A stretch of 33,718 nucleotides of DNA, from assembly GCA_900470775.1 (NCBI GenBank), contig UCBZ01000066.1:1-33718 (forward strand), in the 5' to 3' direction. The notes beneath the pieces were generated by a model that was not told where the DNA came from, did no database searches, and saw nothing but the letters and a program-made list of their open reading frames with translations. Positions 9,428-17,980 of the stretch are shown here, piece by piece (position 1 is the stretch's first letter; every line of letters starts with the position of its first letter). A program made the position numbers and the translations under genes. This DNA is from Hyphomicrobiales bacterium. Its GTDB lineage: Bacteria; Pseudomonadota; Alphaproteobacteria; Rhizobiales; Beijerinckiaceae.

Positions 9428-11926
9428 TCATCCCATCGCCGCCTTCACGGTCTCCACGAGCTGCTTCATCGTGAAGGGTTTCGGCAGGAACTGGAAATCC
9501 TCGCCCTCGGGCAGGTTCTTGCGGAAGGCTTCCTCGGCATAGCCGGAGACGAAGACGACCTTGGTGGCGGGGTTGCGCTGGCGCAGTTCGCCGAGCAGCG
9601 TCGGCCCGTCCATCTCGGGCATCACCACGTCGGAGACGACGAGGTCGATCCTGCCGTCATGCTCCAGGAAGATGTCGAGCGCCTCGACGCCCGAGGCCGC
9701 CTCGTAGACGGTGTAGCCGCGCGAGATCAGCATGCGGGCGTTGAGCGCGCGCACCGCGTCTTCGTCCTCGACCAGCAGGATGACGCCGGCGCCGGTATGG
9801 TCGGCGGCGAGCTTCTTGGGCGCCTCCTTGATCGCGGCTTCGGCTGCGATCTCCTCTTCGCTGGGCACATGGCGCGGCAGGAAGATGCGGAAGATCGTGC
9901 CGCGTCCGACGACCGAATCGCAGAAGACGAAGCCGCCGGTCTGCTTGACGATGCCGTAGACCATGGAGAGGCCGAGGCCCGTGCCCTTGCCGACCTCCTT
10001 GGTGGTGAAGAACGGCTCGAAGATCTTGTCGAGATGCTCGGGCGCGATGCCGGTGCCCGAATCCTCGACCTCGAGCAGGACATAGTCGTCGGTGGGGAGG
10101 GCGGCGTGGCCGAAGCTGGCGCAGTCGGCATTGGCGACGTTGCGCGTGCGCACCGTCAGCTTGCCGCCGTCGGCCATAGCGTCGCGGGCATTGACCGCGA
10201 GGTTGACGATGACCTGCTCGAGCTGGCCGAGATCGGCCTTGACCGGCCAGAGGTCTCGGCCTTGGCGGACGTCGAGCGTGACCTTGTCGGCGACGACACG
10301 CTTCAGCATCAGCGAGAGGTCGGAGAGCACGTCGCCGAGCTCCAGGACCTGCGGGCGCAGGGTCTGGCGGCGCGAGAAGGCGAGCAGCTGCCGCACCAGC
10401 GCCGCGGCGCGGTAGGCGTTCTGCTTGATCTGCATGATGTCGGGGAAGGAGGGGTCCGTCGGCCGATGGCTGGCGAGCAGGAACTCCGAGGCGTTGATGA
10501 TGACCTGCAGCACGTTGTTGAAGTCGTGCGCGATGCCGCCGGCGAGCTGGCCGACCGCCTGCATCTTCTGGGCCTGGTCGATATTGTCCTTGAGCTTGCG
10601 CTCGGCGGTGGTCTCCAGCGCATAGATGATGGCGCGCTCGCCGTCGCCATCCTCGGTGGCGGCGACGGGAGAGAGATAGAGCCTGGCCGAGCGGGCTTCG
10701 TCGGCGGCCAGCGTCAGGTCGAGCGGGGCGATCTCGGAGCGTCCCTCCATGGCATCGGCCAGCGCGCGGTCGAGGCCGCCGCCGGCTGCGACGAGGTCGT
10801 GGATGGTGCCGGGCTGCGGCCCGGACTGGGTCAGGCGGGCGAAGGCGGCGTTGGAGCGCAGGATGGTGCCGGTGCGGTCGACGGTGGCGATCGCCATCGG
10901 CGTCGAGTGGAAGAAGCGCGCGAAGCGAATCTCCGCCTCGCTGCCGCCATCGGTGCCAGCTTCGCCCGGCGCCCGGTTCAGCACCAGGGTGCGCGAGGGG
11001 CCGGCGCGGCCGTCGCTGCCGAAGGCGACCTGATGGTGCAGGCGCACCGGCAGCGGCACGCCGTTACGGCGCTTCAGATCGACGTCGAGCACCTCGATGC
11101 GGACGTCGCCGGGCTGGCCCCGGATCGCCTGCACCAGGGCTGCGGCGCCGGGCGTCGCGATATCGTCGAGATGCAGACCACCGGAGCCGAAGCGGGCGAG
11201 GTCGAAGTCGAGCCAGCCCGACAGCGTCGCGTTGAGATAGGAGACCTCGCCATCGGCGTCGATCGAGACGAAGCCGGCCGGGGCATGGTCGAGATAGTCG
11301 ATCGCGTGCTGGAGTTCCTGGAAGGCGTTCTCCTGGCGCTCGCGCTCGGGCGTCACGTCCGAGACCGCCCAGAGCGTCGCCTGGCGGCCATCGCGGCGCA
11401 CGGGCATGACTTTGATCCGGTACCAGCCGACGGCGCCGCGGCCGTTGAGGGCGGGCTCCAGCCGGATTTCCTCGGCGAGCCTGCGGTTGTCGCGCGCCGC
11501 GGCGGCAAGCCGGTAGATCGCCTCCGAGACCTCGGCGCGGCCGGTGAAGAGGGCGCCGACCGGGCGCAGGTCGCTGGCGCCGCGGGCGCCGGCCAACTGG
11601 AGATAGGCCTCGTTGGCGTAGACGATGCCGGTCTCGCCCTCGGTGACGACGACGCCCTCGTCGGCGCTGTCGACGATGGTCTTGGTCAGGTCGTTGCGGG
11701 CGGCGCGGCCGGAGAACTGGATCAGGCCGATCGCGAAGGCGAACAGGCCGAAGACGCCGATCACGGACAGAAGCGCGAGCAGCCCGAGGATCAGCGGCTG
11801 GGCCCATTCGTTCGCGATGAAGCCGAGCGCGACGGCGGCGCCGACGAGCAGGCCCGCGACGAGCAGGATGATGCCGATATGGCCGGGCTTGTCGGAGCGA
11901 TCGATCGCCGTGGTGGTTCCGCCCAT
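9428..11926 (-). CDS. cckA: Hybrid histidine kinase CckA
   Basis: CckA feeds phosphate through ChpT to CtrA and CpdR, controlling cell cycle and flagellar genes in Alphaproteobacteria. This 832-aa form has two TM helices (about 16-38 and 44-70) and PAS-type sensor regions (about 80-440). The HisKA motif AGGIAHDFNNVL carries His467. The ATPase domain has NLAVNARDAM near 575-584, then DSGTGIAP and GKGTGLGLSMV. The C-terminal receiver has LLVEDED near 717-723 and phosphoacceptor Asp766 in VVSDVVMPEMDG, with a conserved KPF lysine. ATG 11926 was chosen; extending to 12040 would translate an intergenic repeat. It is downstream of flhB, fitting its link to flagellar control. Confidence 0.95.
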   Translation of the reverse strand: MGGTTTAIDRSDKPGHIGIILLVAGLLVGAAVALGFIANEWAQPLILGLLALLSVIGVFGLFAFAIGLIQFSGRAARNDLTKTIVDSADEGVVVTEGETGIVYANEAYLQLAGARGASDLRPVGALFTGRAEVSEAIYRLAAAARDNRRLAEEIRLEPALNGRGAVGWYRIKVMPVRRDGRQATLWAVSDVTPERERQENAFQELQHAIDYLDHAPAGFVSIDADGEVSYLNATLSGWLDFDLARFGSGGLHLDDIATPGAAALVQAIRGQPGDVRIEVLDVDLKRRNGVPLPVRLHHQVAFGSDGRAGPSRTLVLNRAPGEAGTDGGSEAEIRFARFFHSTPMAIATVDRTGTILRSNAAFARLTQSGPQPGTIHDLVAAGGGLDRALADAMEGRSEIAPLDLTLAADEARSARLYLSPVAATEDGDGERAIIYALETTAERKLKDNIDQAQKMQAVGQLAGGIAHDFNNVLQVIINASEFLLASHRPTDPSFPDIMQIKQNAYRAAALVRQLLAFSRRQTLRPQVLELGDVLSDLSLMLKRVVADKVTLDVRQGRDLWPVKADLGQLEQVIVNLAVNARDAMADGGKLTVRTRNVANADCASFGHAALPTDDYVLLEVEDSGTGIAPEHLDKIFEPFFTTKEVGKGTGLGLSMVYGIVKQTGGFVFCDSVVGRGTIFRIFLPRHVPSEEEIAAEAAIKEAPKKLAADHTGAGVILLVEDEDAVRALNARMLISRGYTVYEAASGVEALDIFLEHDGRIDLVVSDVVMPEMDGPTLLGELRQRNPATKVVFVSGYAEEAFRKNLPEGEDFQFLPKPFTMKQLVETVKAAMG

Positions 11927-11991
11927 TGCGGTGTGGCCCGTCCCTTTGCCGCAGCACTGCCCCATCGGCGGCACTGCAAATATAGTCTGAC

Positions 11992-12036
11992 GCGTGATCT
12001 GGCCCGAAAACCGGTTCCCGCTCTTCGGCATCATGC
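11992..12036. repeat. Dispersed intergenic repeat, copy 1
   Basis: The core CCGAAAACCGGTT (12004-12016) with flanking near-inverse ends GCGTGAT...ATCATGC lies between flhB and cckA. The core recurs in the fliL-fliM spacer. From memory, elements of the form gatc...CCGAAAACCGGTTTCC...gatCATGC are widespread in rhizobial-type intergenic regions. Confidence 0.7.
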
Positions 12037-12045
12037 CCAAGCGAG

Positions 12046-13113
12046 TTAGGCGCGGCGGCCCTTCAGGCGCAAGACGTATCCGATCACTTCCGCCACGGCT
12101 TGGTAGTGTTCGACAGGAATTTCTTCGTCGATCTCTACGGTGGCGTAAAGCGCGCGCGCCAGAGGCACGTTCTCGACGATCGGCACGCTGTGCTCGCCGG
12201 CGACTTCGCGGATCTTCAGCGCGACCGCATCGACGCCCTTGGCGAGGCAGAGCGGCGCGGCCATGCCGGGCTCGTATTGCAGCGCGACGGCATAGTGGGT
12301 CGGGTTGGTGATGATCACGGTCGCCTTCGGCACGGAGGCCATCATGCGCTTGCGCGAGCGCTCCGTCCGGATCTGGCGGAGCTTCGCCTTGACCTCGGGA
12401 TTGCCTTCCGAGTTCTTGTACTCGTCCTTCAGCTCCTGCTTGGTCATCTTCTGGCGCTGGTACCAGGAGAAGCGCTGCCAGCCGAAATCGCCGAGCGCGA
12501 TGACGGCGAAGAGCGCGAGCGCGCTCCCCATCAGTTTGATCGCGAGCACGAGGGCCGCCGGCAGCAGCGCCGAGATGCTCATCTGGGCGAAGGCCTCGAG
12601 CCGGTCGTGCTCGTTCCAGAGCGTGATCCAGAGGACGGCGCCGACCAGCCCGGTCTTGGCGAGGCCCTTGGCGAAATTGACCCAGGCCTCCTTGCCGAAC
12701 ATCCGCTTGGCGCCGGCCATCGGCGAGATGCGGCTGAATTTCGGCATCAGCGGATCGAAGGTCCAGAGCGGCTTGTGCTGGATCAGCGCGCCGATCAGCG
12801 CGGCACCGAGAATGAAGCCGAAAGGCAGCCCCAGTGCCGAGAAGCCGGTCATGACGCCCTTCTGCGCGACATTGGCGAAGGCCGAGCCGTCGGAGGGCAC
12901 CTGATGGGCGTTCATCAGGAAGCTGCGCAGCGCGAGCGCCGCGGACTGGGCCGACCAGCCCGCGCCGACCAGCAGCGCCATGGTGAACCCGCAGAGGACG
13001 AAAAAGGTGCCGATCTCCTGCGATCTGGGAATGTCGCCTTTCTCGGCGGCCTGTTCCAGTTTTCGCTGGGTCGGGTCCTCTGTTCTGTCGTCGTTCTCGG
13101 CTTCCTCTGACAT
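12046..13113 (-). CDS. flhB: Flagellar export switch protein FlhB
   Basis: FlhB is the specificity switch of the flagellar type III export apparatus in the inner membrane. This 355-aa protein begins MSEEAENDDRTEDPTQRKLEQAAEKGDIPRSQE, the classic FlhB N-terminus. It has four TM helices (about 34-55, 88-112, 150-168, 183-207) and a cytoplasmic domain with the self-cleavage site NPTH at 270-273. The C-terminal FlhB_C region contains VPIVENVPLARALY and ends LKGRRA. The gene is complete. It starts 6 bases after the fliR stop and ends the flgB-flhB operon, or precedes cckA in it. Confidence 0.98.
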   Translation of the reverse strand: MSEEAENDDRTEDPTQRKLEQAAEKGDIPRSQEIGTFFVLCGFTMALLVGAGWSAQSAALALRSFLMNAHQVPSDGSAFANVAQKGVMTGFSALGLPFGFILGAALIGALIQHKPLWTFDPLMPKFSRISPMAGAKRMFGKEAWVNFAKGLAKTGLVGAVLWITLWNEHDRLEAFAQMSISALLPAALVLAIKLMGSALALFAVIALGDFGWQRFSWYQRQKMTKQELKDEYKNSEGNPEVKAKLRQIRTERSRKRMMASVPKATVIITNPTHYAVALQYEPGMAAPLCLAKGVDAVALKIREVAGEHSVPIVENVPLARALYATVEIDEEIPVEHYQAVAEVIGYVLRLKGRRA

Positions 13114-13119
13114 GAGCGC

Positions 13120-13878
13120 TCAGTTCCCGGCGAACTGGCGCAGGAAGGCGCCGAGATCCGTAAGGAAGACGCTCATCATCACGCCGACCACGGCCAGCAG
13201 CACGAACATGCCGCCGAGGATCGAGGCCGGCACCGCCAGGAAAAAGACCTGGAGCTGCGGCATCATGCGGGCCAGCACGCCGAGGCCGAGATTGAAGAGC
13301 AGGCCGAAGATGATGAAGGGCGCGGAGATCTGGACGGCCAGCGAGAAGCCCTGGGAAGCGGCCCGCACGGCCAGCATCATCACGTCGCCGATCTCGGGAA
13401 TGCCGCCGGGCGGAAGCACGCGGTAGCTCTCATGGATCGCGACGATGGCGACGTGGTGCAAGTCGCTGGTCAGGATCAGCGTGATGCCGAGCATGGTGAG
13501 CAGGTTGCCGATCGAGGGGTTCTGCTGGCCTCCGGTCGGGTCGACCGTCATGGCGAAGCCGAGGCCCATGGTCTGGGCGACGAGCGTGCCAGCGGTCTGC
13601 AGGCAGGCCATGACGAAGCGGGCGCAGACGCCGATGACGAGCCCGATCAGGATCTCGCCGATCAGAAGCCCGACCACGCCCGGCATGTCCGGGGGCAGGC
13701 GCAGCAGCGGACGGGCCATCGGCAGAACCACCAGGGCGACGAAGAAGGCGAGCGAGAGCCGGCCGCGCGAGAAGACGAAGCGCTCGCCGATTCCGGGCAT
13801 CAGCATGACCAGCGTGCCGACGCGCGCGAAGATGAGCACGAAGACGGCGCTGATCTCGGGCAGGATCGCGATCTGCAT
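13120..13878 (-). CDS. fliR: Flagellar export gate protein FliR
   Basis: FliR is the single-copy subunit of the FliPQR export gate. Starting at MQIAILPEISAVFVLIFARVGTLVMLMPGIGE gives 252 aa, close to the family length, with about six hydrophobic segments including VVLLIGEILIGLVIGVCARFV-type helices and a C-terminal VFLLAVVGVMMSVFL region. An alternative ATG at 13962 would add 28 hydrophilic residues and overlap the fliQ stop as ATGA. That overlap argues for coupling, but the extra residues have no family counterpart I know. FliR identity is firm, the start less so. Confidence 0.93.
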   Translation of the reverse strand: MQIAILPEISAVFVLIFARVGTLVMLMPGIGERFVFSRGRLSLAFFVALVVLPMARPLLRLPPDMPGVVGLLIGEILIGLVIGVCARFVMACLQTAGTLVAQTMGLGFAMTVDPTGGQQNPSIGNLLTMLGITLILTSDLHHVAIVAIHESYRVLPPGGIPEIGDVMMLAVRAASQGFSLAVQISAPFIIFGLLFNLGLGVLARMMPQLQVFFLAVPASILGGMFVLLAVVGVMMSVFLTDLGAFLRQFAGN

Positions 13879-13958
13879 CGTGCCGCCGGCACTCCGCCGC
13901 CATGGGAACTGCCGCAGGTCCGGGCCATCGGCGATGGCGAGGGTCTGCTGCGGCAGGA

Positions 13959-14225
13959 TCATTCGCCCGTGGCGATTCGGACGGCGACCCGTCCCATATA
14001 GCCCGCCAGCGCGTCTCCCATGAACGGCAGAAACAGCATCAGCGCAGCGAAGACCGCCAGAATCTTGGGCACGTAGACCAGGGTCTGTTCCTGGATCTGG
14101 GTCAGCGCCTGAACCAGCGAGACGGCGAGGCCGACGACGAGGGCGACCATCATCAGCGGCCCGCCTGCCTTGAGGAAGACGATGATGCCGTCGCGGGCGA
14201 CGTCGAGGATGGCTCCGGATGTCAT
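13959..14225 (-). CDS. fliQ: Flagellar export gate protein FliQ
   Basis: At 88 aa this is the standard FliQ size. It has two hydrophobic hairpin helices (GGPLMMVALVVGLAVSLVQA and VPKILAVFAALMLFLPFMG) joined by the conserved LTQIQEQTLVYVPK loop. The start is ATG 14225 (MTSGAILDVARDGIIV); the longer open frame upstream is out-of-frame fliE sequence. It lies 22 bases after fliE and before fliR in the operon. FliQ assembles with FliP and FliR into the export pore. Confidence 0.97.
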   Translation of the reverse strand: MTSGAILDVARDGIIVFLKAGGPLMMVALVVGLAVSLVQALTQIQEQTLVYVPKILAVFAALMLFLPFMGDALAGYMGRVAVRIATGE

Positions 14226-14247
14226 GACGATTTCCTGAAAAGCCAGA

Positions 14248-14571
14248 TCAAACCGGCATCCGCATGATTTCTTCGTAGGCCGCGATGACGCGGTCGCGCA
14301 CGGCGACCAGCGTCTCGATCGCGGCCTCGCTCTCGGCGACGGCGGTGACGACGTCGACGACGTCGGCCCGGCCCACGGCGACGGAGGCGGCCTGCGCATC
14401 GCTCTTGCGTCCGGCGTCGGCGGTGGCTTCCAGGGCCTTGCCGATCATGGACGCGAAGTCGGGACCGCCCGTCTCCGACGCGCTCGCGGAAACCGGCTTG
14501 CGGAGCAGATTGCCCGCACCCATTCCCTGGATCGAGGCATAGGCGCCGGCGGCGAAGCTTGGCGTGGCCAT
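14248..14571 (-). CDS. fliE: Flagellar hook-basal body protein FliE
   Basis: FliE joins the MS ring to the rod and is the first export substrate. The 107-aa protein has a short variable N-terminus with Gly/Ala-rich sequence, then GPDFASMIGKALEATADAGRKSD and the helical C-terminal half DVVTAVAESEAAIETLVAVRDRVIAAYEEIMRMPV. The ending YEEIMRMPV is diagnostic of FliE. It lies 14 bases downstream of flgC, same strand. Confidence 0.97.
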   Translation of the reverse strand: MATPSFAAGAYASIQGMGAGNLLRKPVSASASETGGPDFASMIGKALEATADAGRKSDAQAASVAVGRADVVDVVTAVAESEAAIETLVAVRDRVIAAYEEIMRMPV

Positions 14572-14585
14572 GGCGTGCTAACCCT

Positions 14586-14996
14586 TCAGGCGCGCAGGAT
14601 GTCGATGGTGCGCTGGATCATCCGGCGCGTCGACGAGATCAGGTTGAGGTTGGCCTCATAGCTGCGCTGGGCCTCGCGCATGTCCATCGTTTCGATCAGC
14701 GAGTTGACGTTGGGCATGCGGACATTGCCGCTGGCGTCGGCGGTGGGGTTGCCGGGCTCGAATTTGGTGCGGAACTGGCTCTGGTCGCGCTGGACGCGAC
14801 CCATATCGACGACCTGCGCCTCGAGGTCGCGGTCGAAGCGGCGCTGGAATGTCGGGATCTTGCGGCGATAGGGGTCGGCGCCGGCGCGCTCGGGGCCGGA
14901 ATCGGCGTTGGCCATGTTCTCGGCGATGACGCGCATGCGGCCGGACTGGCTGCGCAGGCCCGAGGTCGCCACCGCGATGCTCTTGAGAAGATCCAT
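14586..14996 (-). CDS. flgC: Flagellar proximal rod protein FlgC
   Basis: This 136-aa rod protein has the N-terminal motif SIAVATSGLRSQSGRMRVIAENMANAD (flagellar basal-body rod family) and the C-terminal EAQRSYEANLNLISSTRRMIQRTIDIL. The middle contains PYRRKIPTFQ, usual for FlgC. ATG 14996 has GGAGACG upstream. It follows flgB by 27 bases in the same operon. FlgC is exported and polymerises in the proximal rod with FlgB and FlgF. Confidence 0.98.
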   Translation of the reverse strand: MDLLKSIAVATSGLRSQSGRMRVIAENMANADSGPERAGADPYRRKIPTFQRRFDRDLEAQVVDMGRVQRDQSQFRTKFEPGNPTADASGNVRMPNVNSLIETMDMREAQRSYEANLNLISSTRRMIQRTIDILRA

Positions 14997-15023
14997 GAAA
15001 CGTCTCCTGCTGCCGCTGACGGA

Positions 15024-15419
15024 TCAGCGACCCTTGCCGATGGCGATCTTCATCAGGCCGAGGCCCTTGCTGTAGAGCGAGGCCGCGAGCTGGTAGTCGG
15101 ACTGGTTCTGGGCGACCTTGCCCATCTCGTCCTCGAGGTTGACCGCATTGCCGTTGGGCGTGACCTCGAAGCGCTGGGCGCGGGCGCTGTCGAAGCCGCC
15201 GCGGCGGCCGGCGAGGTCCATATGTCCCGCGCTCGTCTGGGCGAGCCCGACATTCGCCTGGCCGATGGCCGGACCCTTCACATCCATCGGGCGGAAGCCG
15301 GGGCTGTCGGCATTGGCGACGTTCTCGGCCAGGACCTTCTGGCGCGTCTGATGCCACTGCATGCGCGTCTTCAGCGCCTGCATCAGGTTTCCGCCTGTTC
15401 CCAGGGCATTGCTCGCCAT
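15024..15419 (-). CDS. flgB: Flagellar proximal rod protein FlgB
   Basis: The product is 131 aa from ATG 15419 (MASNALG), matching the usual FlgB length; the frame extends upstream to 15461 but that part is leader sequence with a hairpin. Motifs are MQWHQTRQKVLAENVANADSPGFRPMDV near the N-terminus and NQSDYQLAASLYSKGLGLMKIAIGKGR at the end. It is the first gene of flgB-flgC-fliE-fliQ-fliR-flhB and is preceded by a TTAA-N7-TTAA CtrA-type box 68 bases upstream, suggesting cell-cycle control of the operon. Confidence 0.97.
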   Translation of the reverse strand: MASNALGTGGNLMQALKTRMQWHQTRQKVLAENVANADSPGFRPMDVKGPAIGQANVGLAQTSAGHMDLAGRRGGFDSARAQRFEVTPNGNAVNLEDEMGKVAQNQSDYQLAASLYSKGLGLMKIAIGKGR

Positions 15420-15438
15420 GGCCGTCGACCCTCGCTGG

Positions 15439-15457
15439 ACCGGCGCCGCGCGCCGGT
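15439..15457. other. Hairpin in the flgB leader
   Basis: ACCGGCGC-CGC-GCGCCGGT is a perfect 8-bp stem with a three-base loop, 20 bases before the flgB start and between it and the CtrA box. It could shape the flgB mRNA leader; no regulatory family was recognised. Confidence 0.4.
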
Positions 15458-15486
15458 TCACTGGGTAAATCTTGCCGGGTCCATGG

Positions 15487-15501
15487 TTAATGACCGGTTA
15501 A
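15487..15501. promoter_or_regulatory. CtrA-type box in the flgB-fliO divergent region
   Basis: TTAA-TGACCGG-TTAA exactly fits the CtrA consensus TTAA-N7-TTAA. A further half site GGTTAACC lies at 15524-15531. The box is 68 bases upstream of flgB and 133 bases upstream of the preferred fliO start, so it could serve one or both genes. Confidence 0.7.
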
Positions 15502-15633
15502 TGAGACAGCGTTTCGAGCATCCGGTTAACCACGCATTCACCATGTTTCCTGAAAGCGCGGGCGCTATGCTATAGCCTGCGTGTTCAACGTCGGATGACT
15601 TACCGGCAGCCGGGGCCCGGCGCGCCGTCGCTA

Positions 15634-17034
15634 ATGAGGCAGACCTTGCAGAGCTTGTTTGGCTTCGATCTCCCGACCGCACAAAAGTGGGTCATCGCTT
15701 TTGGCGTCATCCTGGTATTGCTCGTGCTGCTGGGCCTGTTCGCGCGGCAGATCAAGGATGGCCGGCTGCGGATCAAGGGGCAGGGCGGCGGCCGCACAAG
15801 GCAGCCCAGACTCGGCGTGGTCGACATCCATGACCTCGACCGTCAGCGCCAGCTCGTGCTGATCAGGCGCGACAATGTCGAGCATCTGGTCATGATCGGC
15901 GGGCCCTCCGACGTGGTCGTCGAGACCAATATCGTGCGCAGCGGGGCGCGGACGGCGATGCCGGCGCAGAGCGACCTCGGCCTGCCGGACCGGCCGCTGC
16001 CCTTCGACACGCTGGTTCCACAGGAGCTGGCCCGCCAGGACGCGGTGCGTCACGAGCCTGCCGAGGACATGCGCCGCGCACCGCCGCCGGCTCCCGTCGC
16101 GCTCGCTCCGTCGGGGGGCGAGCCGCCGCAGCCGCCGACCCGGCCGGTCCAGCCGGCCTCGCGCCCGGTCCAGACCCTGACCCAGGCCGAAGCGGCAGTC
16201 GCTGCCGCGACGGCGGCCGGCGGCGGGGTGGCGCTGGGCGTTGCCGCTGCGTCGAAGCCGCAGGCTGCGCCGCCTGCACCCGCCTCCGTTGCGACCGCCT
16301 CTCTTGCGCCCTCTCCGGTGGTCCAGGCACCGCATTTCACACGCGATCCTGCGCCCGCCGCCAGCGCCGGGGAACTCGACGACATGGCGCGGCAGCTTGA
16401 CGAGGCGCTGAAGCGGCCGTTCTCGGCGGTGCGTCCCGCCAATGCGCCGACCGCCGCTCCGATCCCGCCTGTCGATGCCGCCCCGGCTCCGGCCGAACTG
16501 CTGCCGGAGTCTGCTGCCGCGCCCCCCGCGCCGGTTGCCCCGCCCGCTCAGCAGGCCATGCGAGCCCTGCCCATGGATGTCGAGGCGGAGTTGGAGATGG
16601 CGCTCGGCCTCAAGCCCGAGCGAACAGGCCCCAAGCCTCCGGCCTCGACCCCGCCAGCGGTCGCTGCATCGGCCTTCGCTGCACCGTCCTTCACCCCGCC
16701 CAAGCCGTTCGAGCCGGCGCCTCCGGCCGAGCCCGAGGCGGTCGCGGCACCCGAACCCGACGCGGTGGATGCTTCGCCTGAGCCGGAGAGCAAGCCGGAG
16801 CTGGATGTCGAGCCCGAGATCAGGCCCGAGCCGCAGATGGACGAGGTCGAGTCCGAGGCGAAGCAGGCTGACGAGGCGGAGACGCGCGATCCCTTGGAGG
16901 AAGCCGCTGCAGAGGATCGCATCGAGGAGGCTTCACCGGAACCGGAGCCGAAGCCGATCGACCCGTTCTCGGTCGACGCCATCGAGGCGGAGTTTGCCCG
17001 GCTGCTCGGCCGCGATTCGAAAACTCGGCCCTGA
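15634..17034 (+). CDS. fliO: FliO-family protein with a long Pro/Ala/Glu-rich extension
   Basis: FliO is a membrane scaffold that helps FliP assemble. This 466-aa protein begins MRQTLQSLFGFDLPTAQKWV with one TM helix (about 17-38). A short basic segment leads to the FliO-type beta domain LGVVDIHDLDRQRQLVLIRRDNVEHLVMIGG. From about residue 125 to 450 it is low complexity, first Pro/Ala-rich and then acidic (EPEPDAVDASPEPESKPE), ending IEAEFARLLGRDSKTRP. Ordinary FliO is 100-150 aa, so the tail is unusual. ATG 15595 would add 13 residues; neither start has a clear Shine-Dalgarno. It lies 134 bases upstream of fliP on the same strand, which supports the FliO call. Confidence 0.8.
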   Translation: MRQTLQSLFGFDLPTAQKWVIAFGVILVLLVLLGLFARQIKDGRLRIKGQGGGRTRQPRLGVVDIHDLDRQRQLVLIRRDNVEHLVMIGGPSDVVVETNIVRSGARTAMPAQSDLGLPDRPLPFDTLVPQELARQDAVRHEPAEDMRRAPPPAPVALAPSGGEPPQPPTRPVQPASRPVQTLTQAEAAVAAATAAGGGVALGVAAASKPQAAPPAPASVATASLAPSPVVQAPHFTRDPAPAASAGELDDMARQLDEALKRPFSAVRPANAPTAAPIPPVDAAPAPAELLPESAAAPPAPVAPPAQQAMRALPMDVEAELEMALGLKPERTGPKPPASTPPAVAASAFAAPSFTPPKPFEPAPPAEPEAVAAPEPDAVDASPEPESKPELDVEPEIRPEPQMDEVESEAKQADEAETRDPLEEAAAEDRIEEASPEPEPKPIDPFSVDAIEAEFARLLGRDSKTRP

Positions 17035-17168
17035 CCGCTGCAATCAACAGCTTTCGCGCCGGCGCGGCACTCTGACGCCGCCAAGCCGGTTGCCGGCCGG
17101 CGAAGCCCGGCCTTAGCGTTGCGCGGCCCGATCGTCTGAGTCGGGCGCAATGACGGCCGCGCGCGAGC

Positions 17169-17945
17169 ATGATCAGCACTCCCATGAGACGGCGGCACGC
17201 GCGGCGAATGGGTCTGGTCGCGGGCCGCCTGACGCTCTGGGCGGCGCTCGCGAGCCTGCCGCTTGGACCAGCGCTGGCGCAGACGCTTTCGCTCGATCTC
17301 GGGCAGGGCGGCGGCGTGGCTGAGCGCGCGCTGCAGCTCATCGCCGTCATCACGGTCTTGTCGCTGGCGCCGTCGATCCTGATCATGGTGACCTCCTTCA
17401 CCCGGATCGCGGTGGTGTTGTCGCTGCTGCGCTCGGCGCTCGGCACGCAGACGGCTCCGCCCAATGCCGTGATCATCGGGCTGGCGCTGTTCCTGACTGG
17501 GTTCGTCATGGCCCCGACCCTGCGCGAGGCCTATGCCACCGCGATCGCGCCGCTTGTCGCGGGCCAGATCCAGCCGACGGAGGCCTATAATCGGGGCGTC
17601 GTGCCCTTCAAGACCTTCATGCTGCGCCATGTGCGCGAAAAGGACCTGGCGTTGTTCATCGAGATGTCGCGCGAGCCGGCTCCGGCGACGCCGCAGGATG
17701 TCCAGATCCAGATTCTGGTACCGGCCTTCATGATCTCGGAGCTGCGCCGCGCCTTCGAGATCGGCTTCCTGCTGTTCGTGCCCTTCCTGATCATCGACCT
17801 CGTGGTGGCCTCGATCCTGATGTCGGTGGGCATGATGATGCTGCCGCCGGTGACGGTGGCGCTGCCGTTCAAGCTGATCTTCTTCGTCCTGGTCGACGGC
17901 TGGGGACTGGTCGCCGGCTCGCTGGTGAAGAGTTACGGCGTCTGA
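17169..17945 (+). CDS. fliP: Flagellar export gate protein FliP
   Basis: FliP forms the core pentamer of the export gate. At 258 aa it has a cleavable signal peptide (basic MRRRHARRMG, then LTLWAALASLPLGPALAQ). The conserved FliP sequences VTSFTRIAVVLSLLRSALGTQ, PPNAVIIGLALFLTGFVMAP, VPAFMISELRRAFEIGFLLF and MMMLPPVTVALPFKLIFFVLVDGW all follow. Codon 6 (ATG 17184) is an alternative start. The stop codon lies inside a terminator hairpin shared with the convergent gene. Confidence 0.97.
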   Translation: MISTPMRRRHARRMGLVAGRLTLWAALASLPLGPALAQTLSLDLGQGGGVAERALQLIAVITVLSLAPSILIMVTSFTRIAVVLSLLRSALGTQTAPPNAVIIGLALFLTGFVMAPTLREAYATAIAPLVAGQIQPTEAYNRGVVPFKTFMLRHVREKDLALFIEMSREPAPATPQDVQIQILVPAFMISELRRAFEIGFLLFVPFLIIDLVVASILMSVGMMMLPPVTVALPFKLIFFVLVDGWGLVAGSLVKSYGV

Positions 17946-17980
17946 CGCGCACGCCGGGCCGCCCTGGCCTTGCGCGTCAG
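17942..17980. terminator. Bidirectional hairpin covering both convergent stop codons
   Basis: CTGACGCGCA (17942-17951) pairs perfectly with TGCGCGTCAG (17971-17980). The 19-base loop can form a smaller GC hairpin. The left arm contains the fliP TGA and the right arm contains, on the other strand, the TGA of the exported repeat protein. No T-tract is present on either side. Confidence 0.65.

Noticed and set aside
11927..12040. 38-codon N-terminal extension of cckA
   Set aside because: It translates the dispersed intergenic repeat; the protein from ATG 11926 has the expected CckA start before the first TM helix.
9659..12049. 796-codon plus-strand open frame opposite cckA
   Set aside because: Shadow frame; every kinase and receiver motif is in the minus-strand frame.
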